From NCBI RefSeq assembly GCF_029633865.1, contig NC_079213.1, positions 104,769,502 to 104,833,501 of the forward strand: 64,000 nt of DNA. The letters run 5' to 3'. The position numbers and the translations under genes were made by a program. This DNA comes from Lampris incognitus. Taxonomy: Eukaryota > Chordata > Actinopteri > Lampriformes > Lampridae. Shown one piece after another: positions 34,946-45,748 of the stretch; position 1 is the stretch's first letter, and each line of letters starts with the position of its first letter. Under the pieces are notes generated by a model, which worked only from the letters and a program-made list of their open reading frames with translations, was not told the DNA's origin and did no database searches.

Positions 34946-37510
34946 GTCCAGCACTATATGGGCTAACTAAAACTAAATCATCAGCATACATGAGGTGATT
35001 GATGACAGAGCCACCCACAAGACAGCCTGTGTTACACCCATTCGGCTGTCTCGACAGGTCATCCATATACACGTTGAACAAAAAAGGAGGCAAAATTCCA
35101 CCGTGGCGAACCCCATGGCAGACACATCATTGCCCCATTGAACCTGAAACGTCTGATGAGCATACCAGAAGACAAGGATTCTGACTATGTAATTTGGAAC
35201 ACCTCTAGCCAGCAATTTCATAAATAATTTCTCATGGTTAACCCTGTCAAATGCCTTGGAAGCATCAGTAAAACATAGAAATCAGTAGAAGTTTGGCTTC
35301 TATATTTGGCCACTATCTCCTTTAGAGCATTAATGCATAAATCAGTGCCGTGTTTTCTTTTAAATCCAATCTGATTGTCAGTCGTGAGAATATACATTTC
35401 CAACCTAGTTAGGAGAATTCTTTCCAGCACTTTAGATAGAACACTGGCAAGGGCAATAGGTCTACAATTGTCCATGCTATTTAGTTTGCCAGCCTTGTCT
35501 TTAAGGACAGGGACTAACAGTACAGACGTCACAGAATCAGGAAGAACCCCGTGAACCATCAGACCAGTGAAACACATGGCAAGCATTGGGCAGAGCCTAA
35601 GATTGGCATACTTTAGGTGTTCTGCAGTAATGCAGTCCATACCACAAGTCTTGTTATTATGTAACTTCATAATGGCATCGTGAGACATCAGCTGACCTGA
35701 CTACTGTGTTAACAGAGAGGTCAGCATTACCCACTACAACTGCATTACTTTTAACACAGTTAAATAAATTGCAATAATGCACTCGCCATACCTCAGCTAT
35801 TTTGTCTGAGCCACAAACACCCTCAATATCAGACGGTAGGGGGGTTTTATGATTACTCATGACTTTGACCTTTTTCCAGAAGTTATTATGATTGTTACTT
35901 TGCAACTTCCTGGCAAACGTGTTCTCATTTTGCTTAACAAAAACGAAGAGCATATTTAAATCTTGTATTTGTAATTTTTTTTAATGCTCAAACAATGCCC
36001 CCTGTCTAGGCCTTCCTGACTCAGACCAGAGTGCGAAGGTTTCTCTAGCTGCAGCATGTTGTTCAGCCACAAACTCATTCCACCCATGTTTGATATTATG
36101 CACCTTATTCCTGTGTTTACGGAAGGGCTCACTGGAGGCATTAAGAGCCGTCACAATATTGTAGCGAATTCCGTGGGAATTCCACAGGAACTGCCGCAGC
36201 CGGGACGCGAACCCGTATCTCTCGCACTGCGGGAGACATCGCTGACCGCTCGACTAAAGTGTCCGACCGTTAGTGTCTACTTATCCATGCGCGTTACACT
36301 ACCCAGCTGCTTCGGGAAGCGCATCCCCGCGCTTAAGCATATCAGCTCCTTCACGCCTCCGGGAGCATACGCTTCCGGTGGCCTTATGGTCTCACCAGCC
36401 CACTTCTGACACCAATGTAGCGAATTCGGTGGGCGGGGCAACTACAGGGGCTACAGCAACCGGGACGCGAACCCGTATATCCCGCACCGCGGGAGCCATC
36501 GCTGACCGCTCGACTAGAGGGTCCGACCCGTTAGCCAAGGGCCAACGTGTCTACTTATCCATGCACGTTACAATATTATCGTACATGGCGCAGAGGTCAG
36601 CAGCATGATGTAGGTCTTCGCAATTCATATTTAAGCACATTAAAGCATCCCTAAGCAGTGCAATATTATTAAACAAACTGTCAGTTAGGGTAGAATATCT
36701 ATCAATATCCTCCTCAGTCAGATTTGTCCAATCTAGCTTCCCTGTATTAGCAGCATTACCAGTAACAGCCAGCAGGGGTACATTCTCAACATTTAGCAAC
36801 ATAGCAACAGGTATGTGACCAGAGGTGGCCAACCCATAGCATATCTCTATATTATCCAGAGAGGCATGGACATCGGCTGTATACATACAATGGTCAAGCC
36901 AAGAGGTAGTATGCCACGCTTGACTTAAATAACTAAAACTCTTATCAGGCAACAGTACTTTGCTAGATAGAATTAAATTGCTATCATTACAAAACTGCAG
37001 CAGATGTTTTGCAAATATAGAATTGTTATCTGACAAGTCAGCATTAAAATCTCCAATTACATAGACACAAGTTGAGTCACTGTCCTCAATAAAAGAGTGA
37101 ACAAAGGCTAGCCTGTTCAGAAATTCATCCTCAGTCTCATGGGATTCATAATTAAACTCGGATAGGATTATAATTAAACTCGAGCCCAATGGCCCAATCA
37201 ACATTTAAATGTACCACCTTAACCAGTGGATCGTATTTGCAGTTCCAGAGTACGGCCACACCACCAGGTGTCCTACCTCGTACTATTTCCGTGCTGAGAT
37301 CAGTGGTGGATTCACCAGCACCATGGGAATCCTCGTGTATAGTGTTCAGTCTGTCTAAGTCCTGTTTGGCAAGCCAGGTCTCTTGTATGCACAGAATGTC
37401 ACACTCGTCCAGCAGTGTGTTGACCACCAAACGTCTTGATTTATCCGCAGCACTTTGTCCTACACGCAGGCCGCGTGCGTTGTATGATACAACCCATATT
37501 TTGAGAATTT
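34946..37510 (-). mobile_element. APE-type LINE, minus strand, 3' end lost in the gap
   Basis: Endonuclease domain first: VVSYNARGLR near 37,500, then DILCIQETWL, VIGDFNADLSD, SWLDHCMY and SGHIPV, the catalytic landmarks of an APE-type nuclease (37,505-36,580). Then comes the reverse transcriptase: GMDCITAEHLKYA, PVLKDKAGK, NCRPIALASVLSKVLERI, DNQIGFKRKHGT and MYADDLVLVSP (35,950-34,946). A short direct duplication around 37,150-37,180 (ATAATTAAACTCG twice) shifts the frame inside the nuclease. A further shift near 35,260 and another near 35,690 break the reverse transcriptase. A 413-bp TRIM-like element splits the copy at 36,160-36,572. Clade uncertain (I/Nimb-like is my guess). Confidence 0.82.
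36160..36572 (-). mobile_element. TRIM-like LTR mini-element with tRNA-like sequence in its repeats
   Basis: The two terminal repeats (36,160-36,298 and 36,416-36,572) begin TGTAGCGAATTC and end CGTTACA, so they have TG...CA borders. They are flanked by a 4-bp duplication ATAT. On the minus strand the right-hand repeat is followed at once by TTGGTGTCAGAAGTGGG, which resembles the primer-binding leader of fish Gypsy elements. The internal part is only 117 bp and codes for nothing. Each repeat contains a tRNA-like module (box A-like TAGTCGAGCGGTCAGCG, box B-like GGGTTCGCGTCCC). The element looks structurally whole as a non-coding element. The repeats differ at several sites, so it is not recent. 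Confidence 0.65.
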
Positions 37511-37584
37511 AGGTGCCGGGTGCGGCTGCTGCCCTATCCGGCACCGTAGCACCAGCACTAGACCCTGTAACCACAGCCTTGCGT

Positions 37585-37707
37585 GGCTGGCTTGCTAGCC
37601 CTTGGCTAACGGGTCGGACCCTTTAGTCGACCGGTTAACGTGTACGGGCGACCCGGGCTCGCGCCCCGGCTGCGGCGGTTCCCGGCTGCCCCCTGGATTC
37701 ACTACAA
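37585..37707 (+). repeat. Solo repeat related to the TRIM-like element
   Basis: TTGGCTAACGGGTCGGACCC, a tRNA-like TAGTCGA...CGGGCTCGCGCCCCGG module, and an end GGATTCACTACA parallel the minus-strand reading of the terminal repeats at 36,160-36,572, but in opposite orientation. It is probably a diverged solo terminal repeat. Confidence 0.55.
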
Positions 37708-37716
37708 ACGAATCCC

Positions 37717-37808
37717 CCCCTGCCGCCTCATGACTGCTGGGACAGGCTCCAGCGTCCCGGCGGCCCTGAGAGCAGGATAAGCGGTTAAGACAATGGATGG
37801 ATGGATGG
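37717..37808 (+). repeat. SINE family B 3' tail
   Basis: TGACTGCTGGGACAGGCTCC, AGAGCAGGATAAGCGGTTA and (GGAT)n at the end are the 3' end of family B without the head. Confidence 0.8.
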
Positions 37809-38434
37809 AATCAAACTACTATTCTCAACCAAATGCAGCATAAATTCAAAGACACTGGTTTATCCGCGTGTTAGAGACAGCAGCTCCTCTGTGTACACAC
37901 ATGCAGGGGCAGAAACTTCTGGTAATAGAGGTCACATGTCTGGCTAAGAATCCCCCAGGAAGTGTTGAGGCCGGCTGTTTCAAAAAGAGGAAGCTAATGT
38001 GGATGTCGTCCTACGTCACAACTCCCTCGGTCCGCTGTGACCGCCGGGGAAACGGTTAGGGCTCGTGCGGTACGCTTCTTATATACACTACTGAAGATTT
38101 ACACCAGCTATTCATCTGAGTGCACCCAGTGTAAAATTATGCGGTACATCTCCAGCACTTCCACAACATACGAGCTATTTATTTCATGAATGGGCAAACG
38201 GTATGTAATTTGAGGGATACGAATGACTGCAAATGTAAACAGGCAAGACGAGCTGATTTGAATATAAAGGTAGCGGCCATGCAACATGTTTGCCCTTCGC
38301 CTCGTGAGGATAACAGTGCGCTGTGGTTGCTGCACAGTTCACTGAGGACTGTGAATGCAAGCCAGGTCTCTGGAAAGCATGGCGTCATGAGCCTTCAAAC
38401 AACAACAGAACCCTCCACTGGCCTGGCTCCTGGG

Positions 38435-38440
<6 letters not shown>
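37809..38440. other. Intergenic, no feature seen
   Basis: Unique-looking sequence with no supported open frame. Confidence 0.4.

Positions 38441-38475
<35 letters not shown>
38441..38475. repeat. (TG)n microsatellite
   Basis: A TG run at the left edge of the TTAGGG-rich repeat; a matching longer run (38,765-38,830) lies at its right edge. Confidence 0.9.
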
Positions 38476-38477
<2 letters not shown>

Positions 38478-38764
38478 ATGTTTAGCTATGCTTGTGGGGA
38501 CCAAGTGTCCTCATTAGGATAGCAAAACCTGACAGCACCTACCTTGTGTGGACATTTCCGAGGTCCTCACAAGGAAAAGGGTCTATTTTAGGGTTAGGAC
38601 TTGGTTTTAGGGTTAAGGTTAGAATTAGGGTTAAGTTAAGGTTAGGGTAAGGGTTGGGTTAGGGTTAGGCGTGTAGTTTGCGTGGTTAAGGTTAGGGTTA
38701 AGGGCTTGGAAATGAATGTAGTCAATGAGGGGTCCTCATAAGGATAGTGAAACCAGACTCTGTG
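38476..38764. repeat. MITE-like repeat with TTAGGG-type core
   Basis: The ends are imperfect inverted copies (TTTAGCTATGCTTGTGGGGACC against GGTTTCACTATCCTTATGAGGACCCC). The middle (38,590-38,700) is a run of TTAGGG, TTAGGGTTAAGG and similar words. A second copy is at 44,801-45,051. Both abut (TG)n tracts. Confidence 0.65.
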
Positions 38765-38767
38765 TGC

Positions 38768-38830
<63 letters not shown>
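38765..38830. repeat. (TG)n microsatellite
   Basis: A TG run of about 66 bp. The histidine-threonine frames across it are artefacts. Confidence 0.95.
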
Positions 38831-38833
<3 letters not shown>

Positions 38834-39769
38834 AATGGCTAACACGCAGTATATGTAAAAACATTCCCATATTGACGGTTTCATTCATTAGATTTCTTCC
38901 TAGTGCAGATAAAAAGGTTTCATTTTTGTGCTTTAGCACGTTTTGAGTTTCACATTCAGTCCTTTTTTCTTTTCCAGCGTCGTGGCCGTTCAACAAATGA
39001 GGCATGAGGGTGCACTGAGCGAGGTCTCTAGGCCCGCGAGGTGGTTTTATCCTCCAGATCCTCCATATCATGGACTCCCAACGCTTCACCGCCTTAGCTG
39101 AGAGACAAAAGTGCTGCGTCTGCGAGGCGGAGATAAAACGATGTGGCCATTTTCTCTCTCGGAGCTTTCGAGACGCTCATAATCTTTAGTGAGCCACGTC
39201 GTGCCATTAATTCCCTCGCCTGCGCTTCGCTTTTCCCCGCTGATTTAATTTTACTGCTCGCAAATCACAGCAGGGCTATTTCCAGTGCGAGTTGATGGCA
39301 GTCTTGTGACAGGTGGAGGCATTTTGGTCACACAAACAGCGGTGGTGGTAGCAGCAGACACATTCAGAATAACCCATTCTTGGTGCTCAGGCAACAGACA
39401 TCGCTTATCAGATCATTCAAGCTTTTTCCATTGTTAACAATCTGACAATGCTGTGTTTTTGTTTTTTTTTTGTTTCTTTGCTTTGCAGCCATGGTTTCCT
39501 CATTTTTGTCGTACTTCCTGACCGGTGCCCGCCGACCCCATTGAAACCATGGATTGATGGGATCAGAAGTACAGGCCTGTGACCATTCCTGACCTCCCTC
39601 ATTGCACTGTTTCATAGAGAACTCACCACATCTGACGACAAAAAGCTTCTTTCATGTGGGGGTTGACTTGGTCCCATTGACTAGGAAGTGCACCTCTGAA
39701 TCGAACTCACACAAAATACAGTGCGTGACCCGGTTACCCCTCTCAACTCAGAGCTACAGCCGGGTATCG
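38831..39769 (+). other. mob3c upstream and presumed 5' untranslated region
   Basis: It holds no repeat family that I recognise. The frame containing the mob3c ATG is open upstream to 39,602, but that stretch does not resemble MOB proteins. It is probably untranslated sequence or intron. Confidence 0.45.
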
Positions 39770-42700
39770 ATGGCGCTGTGTCTTGGACAGGTTTTCAGCA
39801 AAGACAAAACGTTCAGGCCGCGGAAGCGGTTTGAACCCGGCACCCAGCGCTTCGAGCTCCACAAGAAGGCCCAGGCCTCGCTCAAGTCCGGGCTGGACCT
39901 GAGAAAAGTAGTCCAACTGCCGGAGGGCGAGAACATCAATGACTGGATCGCCGTGCACGTGGTGGACTTCTTCAACCGCATCAACCTGATCTACGGCACG
40001 GTGAGTGAGTTCTGCACCGAGCGCTCCTGCCCCATCATGTCCGGCGGCCTGCGGTACGAGTACAGGTGGCAGGACGGGGACGACTACAAGAGGCCAACCA
40101 AGCTACCGGCGCTCAAGTACATGAACCTGATGATGGACTGGATAGAGTCGCTCATCAACAACGAGGACATTTTCCCCACCAGAGTAGGTGTGTGTGAGGA
40201 GCCCACGCATACAAACACAGCTGGTTATAAGCGGATGTGTTACACCGATGTGCGACCGAACACGGGCGATGCCCATGTTGTGCTGCAGAGGTTCAAATGG
40301 AGGTTAATTGCATCACAATGGTGACATTTACACGACAACACTCGAAAAAATGAAACGCTGAATTTACTTAAAAAAATGTAAGTCATTGGGCGTCCGGGTG
40401 GCATGGCGGTCTATTCAGTTGCCTACCAACACGGGGATCACCAGTTCGAATCCCCGTGTTACCTCCAGCTTGGTCGGGCGTCCCTACAGACACAACTGGC
40501 TGTGTCTGCAGGTGGGAAGCCGGACGTGGGTATGTGTCTTGGTCGCTGAACTAGCGCCTCCTCTGGTCGGTTGGGGCGCCTGTTCGGGCGGGAGAACTGG
40601 GGGGAATAGCGTGACCCTCCCAAGCGCTACGTCCCCCTTGTGAAACTCCTCACTGTCAGGTGAAAAGAAGCGGCTGGAGACTCCACATGTGTCGGAGGAG
40701 GCATGTGGTAGTCTGCAGCCCTCCCCGGATCGGCAGAGGGGGTGGAGCAGCGACCGGAATGGCTCGGAAAAGTGGGGTAATTGGTCGCATACACATGGGG
40801 AGGAAAAAGGGGAAAAATGTTAAGTCAAGTGATTCCACAGAACTGTGCTGAACAACTTGTAAATCCTGCAGCAAATAGTAATAAATCACATTTCCTAGAA
40901 GTTGCTTAACACAGCTGCAGGGAACCACATGGCGTATCGTTTTTACCTAAATCCAACTTTTCATTTTTTTGAGTGAACAAGCGTAGGACTGGCTGATGTG
41001 GACAAAATCAAATATTTGACATTTTTGACCAAATAAGTCGATATTGAGATGTGACCATATTTTGGGGATGTCTATTAGTGCTTTCGTAATATATTTAAAC
41101 ACAAGACATTGTTGATAAGTGAGCATTAGTAATGTGGATATGGTGACCAAGCAGGTGGAGGCATTCATTGCTCATTTCACTAAAACAGTAGAAAAAGTTC
41201 AGAAAACTGTCTCCCTTTACTGTAATGCAGCCTTTAAGATCAGGAAATGACTACATTTAAGTTATATCACCATATTACCACAAGCACAATCCCACAACAC
41301 GTAAAGTCTCGTATCACCATATTGATACCCTAGCCATAGGTTGCCCGGCTCTAATTGATCGTGTGACTCCGGGTCTTTTTCTAACACTGAAATTCAACAT
41401 TTGTTGGATGAGAAGACTTAACTCCAGCTAGCATAATCGATACACAACATACTGAATTCAGTGTGCCAAACTGTCCACAAGAATCAAATTTGGGCTAATG
41501 AAATGACTGCCTTTGCTTCTCCGGGGCGTTAAGTGCAAAGCATTCGCTCTAAGTTAGGTTGCGCTACAGTGGAACTACCAACATCATGTAGCGACGGAAA
41601 TAGCCACCGCAAAACAAGATCACATCTGCGGGCCGTTCCCTTCTTCTTACAACTCTGCCCTTCTTCACATCAGGTGTCCCTTTCCCCAAGAACTTCCAGC
41701 AGGTGTGCAAGAAGATCCTGAGCCGCCTCTTCCGGGTCTTTGTGCACGTGTACATCCACCACTTTGACAGCGTGTGCAGCATGGGAGCCGAGGCCCACAT
41801 CAATACCTGCTACAAGCACTACTACTACTTCATCTCCGAGTTCAGCCTCATCGAGCACTCCGAGCTGGAGCCACTGGTGAGGGCGCTTTTAAGGTATAAC
41901 GGTGAAGGGGCGTCCGGGTGGCGTGGCGGTCTATTCCGTTGCCTACCAACACGGGGATCGCCGGTTCGAATCCCCGTGTTGCCTCCGGCTTGGTCGGGCG
42001 TCGCTACAGACACAATGGGCCGTGTCTGCGGGTGGGAAGCCGGATGTCGGTATGTGTCCTGGTAGCTACACTAGCGCCTCCTCTGGTCGGTCGGGGCGTC
42101 TGTTTCGCGGGGGGGATAGCGTGATCTTCCCACGCGCTACGTCCCCCTGGTGAAAGGTGAAACGCCTCACTGTCAGGTGAAAAGAAGCGGCTGGCGACTC
42201 CACATGTATGGGAGGAGGCTTGTGGTGGTCTGCAGCCCTCCCCGGATCGGCAGAGGGGGTGGAGCAGCGACCGGGACGGCTCGGAAGAGCGGGGTAATTG
42301 GCCGGATACAATTGGGGAGAAAAAAAGGGGGGGGGTGTAAAGGTGAAGACAGGAGGCAGGAAAAGTGGGGATTGGGTGGATATGTTTGTTGTCTTTTTTG
42401 AAGGGGAGGTTGTCAACATTGTCCTCATGGCTGTCCGTCTATGGAAAAGTCAACAGTGCTCTGTGAGATGGGAAAGTCAGCGGTGCTCTGTGATACAAAG
42501 GCTCATTCATAACTAGGTCATGAATGTCTGAATGGTGGTCTGTCCATCAACAACAAAACCCGATCTCTTGAGACTTAATCTAGCTGTGAAGGAGGCTTCA
42601 TATGACAGAGCCGTGTGTGTGTCTCCCGGTAAGGGTCAGCACAGAGGAAATACTGAGAAGTTTTTGTGCATGTCTGACTTTCACTTCACAAACTGGATGA

Positions 42701-43812
42701 AAGCGAATTCAAACGGCTGACGTCAAAAACGTGACGAAATGACATCGTTGTCCTATTAATGTACGTAAGATGACGTGTCTGATTCAACAAGGCAGTACCC
42801 CGGGCGTCTGGGTGGCATAGTCGGCTATTCCATTGCCTACCAACACGGAGATCACCGGTTCGAATCCCCGTGTTACCTCCGGCTTGGTCGGGCGTCCCTA
42901 CAGACACAATTGGCCGTGTCTACGGGTGGGAAGCCGGATGTGGTTGTGTGTCCTGGTCGCTGCACTAGCGCCTCCTCTGGTCGGTCGAGGTGCCTGTTCG
43001 GGGGGGGACTGGGGGAATAGCGTGATCCTCCCATGCGCAACACCCCCTGGCGAAACTCCTCGCTGTCAGGTGTGGAGTTCCCCTGGTGACTCCCACATGT
43101 ATGGGAGGAGACATGTGGTAGTCTGCAGCCCTCCCCGGATCGGCAGAGGGGGTGGAGCAGCGACCGGGGCAGCTCAGAGAGCAGGGTGATTGGCCAAGCA
43201 CAGTTGGGAGGGGGGAAGAAATCCCACCCCAAGATTGCATCATCAAAGAAACTTGTTAAATACTTGGCAGAAGCTGGGCTGGTTGGAGCTCGCCACCTTC
43301 TTAAGAGAAACAGATTTTTATCTACTCATTAAAATAATTCAGAATCTGTGCATCACCGTTTCGTTGCTTTAGGCTGACAAAGAGGCCTCAGCCACATCAG
43401 AATAGCCGGAGAACGGATGTCTGGGCGTGAACACAAGGCCTCAGTTGTCGTCATTAGGACGCTAAGGTCAAGTCGTCCCTCTGGCAAAGGGAATCCGTGA
43501 ATCCATAGCGAGTCATTTATGTCTCCCCACTGCGGGCGATGAATCTCGTAAACATAACACCGTGACCTACTTTGTTTTATAGTCCTCACTGTCACACCCG
43601 AGGCAGTTCTGCGGTTACTGTCGTGGGAATGGCAACAATGTCGTTACTCGTATTAAAAGATAAATATACACGTCACCATCTTTCAAAACAGTTGTAGAAC
43701 GCTTATCGTCCATCTCTTAGGCCCTCAGCAGCTGGATGGGTTTAACGTGCCTCCCCCCCCCCCCTCCCCTCTTTTCCAACAGAAAGAGATGACAGAGAAG
43801 ATCTGTAATTAA
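39770..43812 (+). CDS. mob3c: MOB kinase activator 3C, complete, 3 coding exons
   Basis: MOB proteins are small zinc-binding adaptors that bind and activate NDR/LATS-type kinases; MOB3 members act in the cytoplasm and bind MST1-type kinases. Exons 39770-40187, 41674-41876 and 43783-43812 join in phase to 651 nt, 216 residues, the usual MOB3C length. It starts [20 protein letters not shown], as in remembered human MOB3C, and ends EMTEKICN. The expected zinc ligands are present: C82 and C87 (FCTERSC), H164 and H169 (VHVYIHH). Other landmarks are [43 protein letters not shown] and [16 protein letters not shown]3A and MOB3B are the alternatives; the start and C-terminus fit 3C best. Introns carry three SINE family A copies, all in the sense direction. 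Confidence 0.94.
40388..40815 (+). repeat. SINE family A copy in mob3c intron 1
   Basis: A full-length copy from GGGCGTCCGGGTGGCATGGC through box B CAGTTCGAATCCCC and GAAACTCCTCACTGTCAGG to the end ACATGGGGAGGAAAAAGG. Confidence 0.88.
40816..41673. other. mob3c intron 1, right part
   Basis: AT-rich intron sequence up to the acceptor at 41,672-41,673. No supported feature. Confidence 0.5.
41908..42335 (+). repeat. SINE family A copy in mob3c intron 2
   Basis: This is the cleanest copy in the window. The tRNA-like head has GTGGCGTGGCGGTCTA (box A region) and GGTTCGAATCC (a perfect box B core), with the acceptor-like GGGCGTC start. The body ends AATTGGGGAGAAAAAAAGGG. Confidence 0.9.
42336..42797. 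other. mob3c intron 2, middle part
   Basis: No supported feature. A short direct repeat (CAACAGTGCTCTGTGAGATGGGAAAGT and CAGCGGTGCTCTGTGATA) lies at 42,450-42,503. Confidence 0.45.
42798..43217 (+). repeat. SINE family A copy in mob3c intron 2
   Basis: Full-length head with box B GGTTCGAATCCCC. The 3' part is somewhat altered: a GTCAGGTGTGGAGTTCCCC junction lacks the usual GAAAAGAAGCGGC. It ends GGCCAAGCACAGTTGGGAGG. Confidence 0.85.
43218..43782. other. mob3c intron 2, right part
   Basis: No supported feature. A run of about 14 C lies before the acceptor CAACAG at 43,777-43,782. Confidence 0.5.
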
Positions 43813-44800
43813 GCTAAACCACTTGGACAATGGAGTTTACATTCCAGCCCCTCGAGTCCTGCAGGACGGCCACGGATTCAGCACCGAGCAGTCTAAACAA
43901 GAGGACGATGTTACAGATCCGAGCTGTTAGGGTGGTTCTCCACGTCTAACTGGGAACGTTTACCCGCCGAAACTCAAATCACTTTAATTTCAGCCAATTT
44001 CACAACGCGGTCTGATATTTCAACAGACATTTAAGCTCCCTGTGGTGCTCTGATGATGACACTCTTTGGACTGTTTCGGCCTTTCATAACTTGAGTCGAT
44101 CCTTTTACACGGCTTTGTTTTGTTCTCTTCAAGCATGTTTTCAATATTGTGAATGTTTGACCTTTTCATGCTTTTTGGAAACTTCGTGCCTGACTGTGAT
44201 GAGCATTTTTTTGTTGTTTTTTTTTTTTATATGCCGAGTGTTTAAATGTTTTTCTAGTCTGGCCTTGGCAGAGGCCGTACGAATGAAGTCACCGCACAGT
44301 TGGCTTTAAAACAAGACTGCCACGAGCAACGTTGTTCAGAAACATTAGGTAATGAGTGTTTTTGTCATTATAAACGACAACTCTGGATTTCGGCAGTGAA
44401 AAGATAAAATATCAATAGGAAACCTAAAAACGATGTGCATTTATTTGTATCAAAGCTGCTTCAAGTGTTTGAGCCTGTATGTGAGATCATTTCGGGCCAA
44501 ACGAATGACTTTGAAAACCTCCCAGATAAAAGGTGGATTTCGACAGCGGTGAGGAAAACTGGGATTCTTGTTGTTCCTTCAAATAGGAGATGTGTTGTTG
44601 GCTGGTGTCCCACTTGCTGTAACCTGCCTGACTGCTATGAATGAAGGATGCACACATTTTCCCTCTGCACTACAACACCTTGCTATGTGATGACGGGCGG
44701 GGCAAACCACGACTCCGGATAGTGTCATTGTGTCATCCATTGAACTGACCTATGACAGTTGGGAGAGTGCACAGATGGGTGGGAAATATTTGTGTGAGTG
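43813..44800 (+). other. mob3c 3' untranslated region and flank
   Basis: It follows the TAA at 43,810-43,812. A T-rich run is at 44,210-44,227. I see no confident AATAAA, and no open frame with a family match. Confidence 0.45.
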
Positions 44801-45049
44801 TGTGTTCTTGTACTTACATCTTTGTGAGGACCAATTTGGGTGCTCAACCATGAGATTGATGACATTTCTCCACAGTGAGGACATTTTAGCCAGTCCTCAC
44901 TTCTTTAAGGGTCTATTTTAGAGTTAGGACTTGGGTTTGGGGTTAAGGTAAGGGTTAAGGTTAGGCATGTAGTTCTGATGGGTACGGTTAGGGTTAACGA
45001 TTAGGGAATGAATGTAGTCAACAGGGCCTCACAATGCTAAAGTACAAGA

Positions 45050-45051
<2 letters not shown>
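44801..45051. repeat. MITE-like repeat with TTAGGG-type core, second copy
   Basis: Inverted ends: TTCTTGTACTTACATCTTTG on the left and, read from the right, TTCTTGTACTTTAGCATTG. The core at 44,925-45,000 has GGGTTAAGG and GGTTAGGGTTAACG words. It is the same family as 38,476-38,764 (shared GGGTCTATTTTAG, GTTAGGACTTGG and GAATGAATGTAGTCAA). A (TG)n tract follows. Confidence 0.75.

Positions 45052-45088
<37 letters not shown>
45052..45088. repeat. (TG)n microsatellite
   Basis: A TG run at the right edge of the MITE-like repeat. Confidence 0.9.
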
Positions 45089-45279
45089 CAGGAACCCAAC
45101 CATAGTGGTCTGCAAGTCCTCTACTTGATTGATAGCACCCTCTAGAGGGCAAAGAATGGAGCAGGTGTGGCACAGTTAAAGGTACAATTTCCCAGCTGAG
45201 CCGGGTGGGGGCGTCGGCGGGACGTTTACAATAATAAAGAATAATAATAATAAATTAAACTTATATAGCGCTTACAAGA

Positions 45280-45573
45280 CATTTATAACGTCCCCCGCTG
45301 GTCCCCACCGCAAAGTTTTCTGAGGGACGGTACCGGGACGTTACTGACGTCTGCAAGTTCTTGTTAGGTCGTGGTGCGACGTTCTGTGTGTGACGTAAAT
45401 GTGACGTCCGGGGAACGTTCTCATTGGTCCCCGGGGGGAACGTTCTCATTGGTCCCCGGGGTAACGTTCTCATTGGTCCTTCAAAAACGTATTGAGAACG
45501 TCCTATTTTGGTCTCTCATAACGTTATAAAGGGGACGTTAATGGGACTTTCCTATGACGGTTATTTCCTTTGT

Positions 45574-45615
<42 letters not shown>

Positions 45616-45733
45616 CCCTCATAACGTCCCCGTGACATAATGAAACCCCTACAAAACGACATTTACCAGACGTTCGGAGAGGACCTTTAGGGGACGTGCT
45701 GGGGACTTTTTGTTTTGTTTTTGCTGGGTTGTA
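45280..45733 (-). repeat. ACGT/GGGGAC subrepeat block, left arm
   Basis: Many copies of GGGACGTT and GAACGTTCTCATTGGTCC-type words (the last three times in tandem at 45,414-45,479), ending in GGACCTTTAGGGGACGTGCTGGGGAC and a TTTGTTTTTGCTGGGTT edge. The block is an inverted counterpart of 48,274-48,490. A (CA)n tract lies at 45,576-45,614. Confidence 0.7.
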
Positions 45734-45748
45734 CGTCTATCTGCTTAA

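Noticed and set aside
34722-34970. Open frames across 34,746-34,945
   Set aside because: This is an N run, so the frames are meaningless.
39602-39769. N-terminal extension of MOB3C from an upstream ATG
   Set aside because: The extra 56 residues do not look like MOB sequence, and the ATG at 39,770 gives the usual 216-residue protein.
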